A DNA stretch of 64,000 bases from Isoetes taiwanensis. Lineage: Eukaryota > Streptophyta > Lycopodiopsida > Isoetales > Isoetaceae. Position 1 is the stretch's first letter, and the number at the start of each line of letters is the position of its first letter. The notes beneath the pieces are model-generated. The model saw nothing but the letters and a program-made list of their open reading frames with translations. It did not search any database and was not told the origin of the DNA. Positions 63,931 through 64,000 of the stretch are shown piece by piece. The stretch covers positions 8,454,655 to 8,518,654 of the forward strand of contig JAJEKV010000054.1 in assembly GCA_021234155.1 (NCBI GenBank), in the 5' to 3' direction. Made by a program: the position numbers and the translations under genes.

Positions 63931-64000
63931 TATATTAGCATATTGTGGTACATATAGTGATAGGAGATTTCAATGCAAGGAAAAAACAAGAACAGGCACA
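63931..64000 (+). pseudogene. LINE endonuclease start, cut by the window end
   Basis: The last 60 bases read WYIVIGDFNARKKQEQA, the GDFNA motif of the LINE apurinic/apyrimidinic endonuclease domain. Only this motif is in the window, so integrity cannot be judged. Confidence 0.6.

Overview
This is nuclear DNA from a land plant. The chromovirus-type Ty3/gypsy element, CACTA, Helitron, LINE and Ty1/copia remains, spliced plant-type genes with GT-AG introns, and fragments of a UDP-glycosyltransferase and a cytochrome P450 all say so. A broken copy of a single-tyrosine HUH (Replitron-like) transposase, a group reported as abundant in non-seed plants, leans towards a fern, lycophyte or bryophyte, but I cannot name the species. 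Nearly everything is transposon-derived. The only gene that looks intact and cellular is a small two-exon membrane-protein gene at 39,879-40,667.

Layout. 1-2.3 kb: broken LINE reverse-transcriptase pieces (minus strand). 2.70-3.37 kb: a non-autonomous hAT element with an 8-bp target duplication and a dense CAGACG array. 4.23-6.86 kb: a retroposed, A-tailed LINE ORF1-like gene (677 aa) between 17-bp target duplications. 9.1-26.5 kb: a dead Helitron on the minus strand, split by a 13.3-kb Ty3/gypsy element (10,545-23,825; 5-bp duplication GCAGT). 26.5-30.6 kb: diverged tandem and dispersed repeats. 30.7-32.5 kb: Replitron-like Rep gene. 32.8-33.1 kb: MITE. 33.4-38.05 kb: a large direct duplication whose second copy shows the empty sites of two insertions in the first. 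39.9-40.7 kb: the host gene. 43.5-44.3 kb: alpha/beta-hydrolase pseudogene. 44.6-47.5 kb: two unrecognised spliced genes (minus). 49.2-49.5 kb: MITE. 49.9-52.8 kb: A-tailed copia remnant next to a CACTA Tnp2/DUF4218 remnant. 56.6-58.1 kb: a DUF7869-like gene. 58.26-61.15 kb: a segment between 110-bp inverted repeats holding UGT and P450 fragments. 61.16-61.55 kb: a long AAT/ATT array abutting a LINE 3' end. 63.9-64 kb: the start of another LINE.

The most unusual content is inside the Ty3/gypsy element. Between its primer-binding site and gag lie 4.4 kb with two accessory transcription units. The first encodes a 394-aa protein whose last 90 residues align without gaps to the histone-fold domain of histone H3, ending where H3 ends. 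The second encodes an acidic protein that I do not recognise. Each unit has a TATA box preceded by a pair of 67-bp near-perfect palindromes spaced about 200 bp apart (four copies in all). The H3-like frame is open, while gag-pol has several frameshifts and stops. A retrotransposon carrying its own H3-like histone under a private promoter is, to my knowledge, not a described system. A possible role is altering chromatin at the element or steering integration; that is inference.
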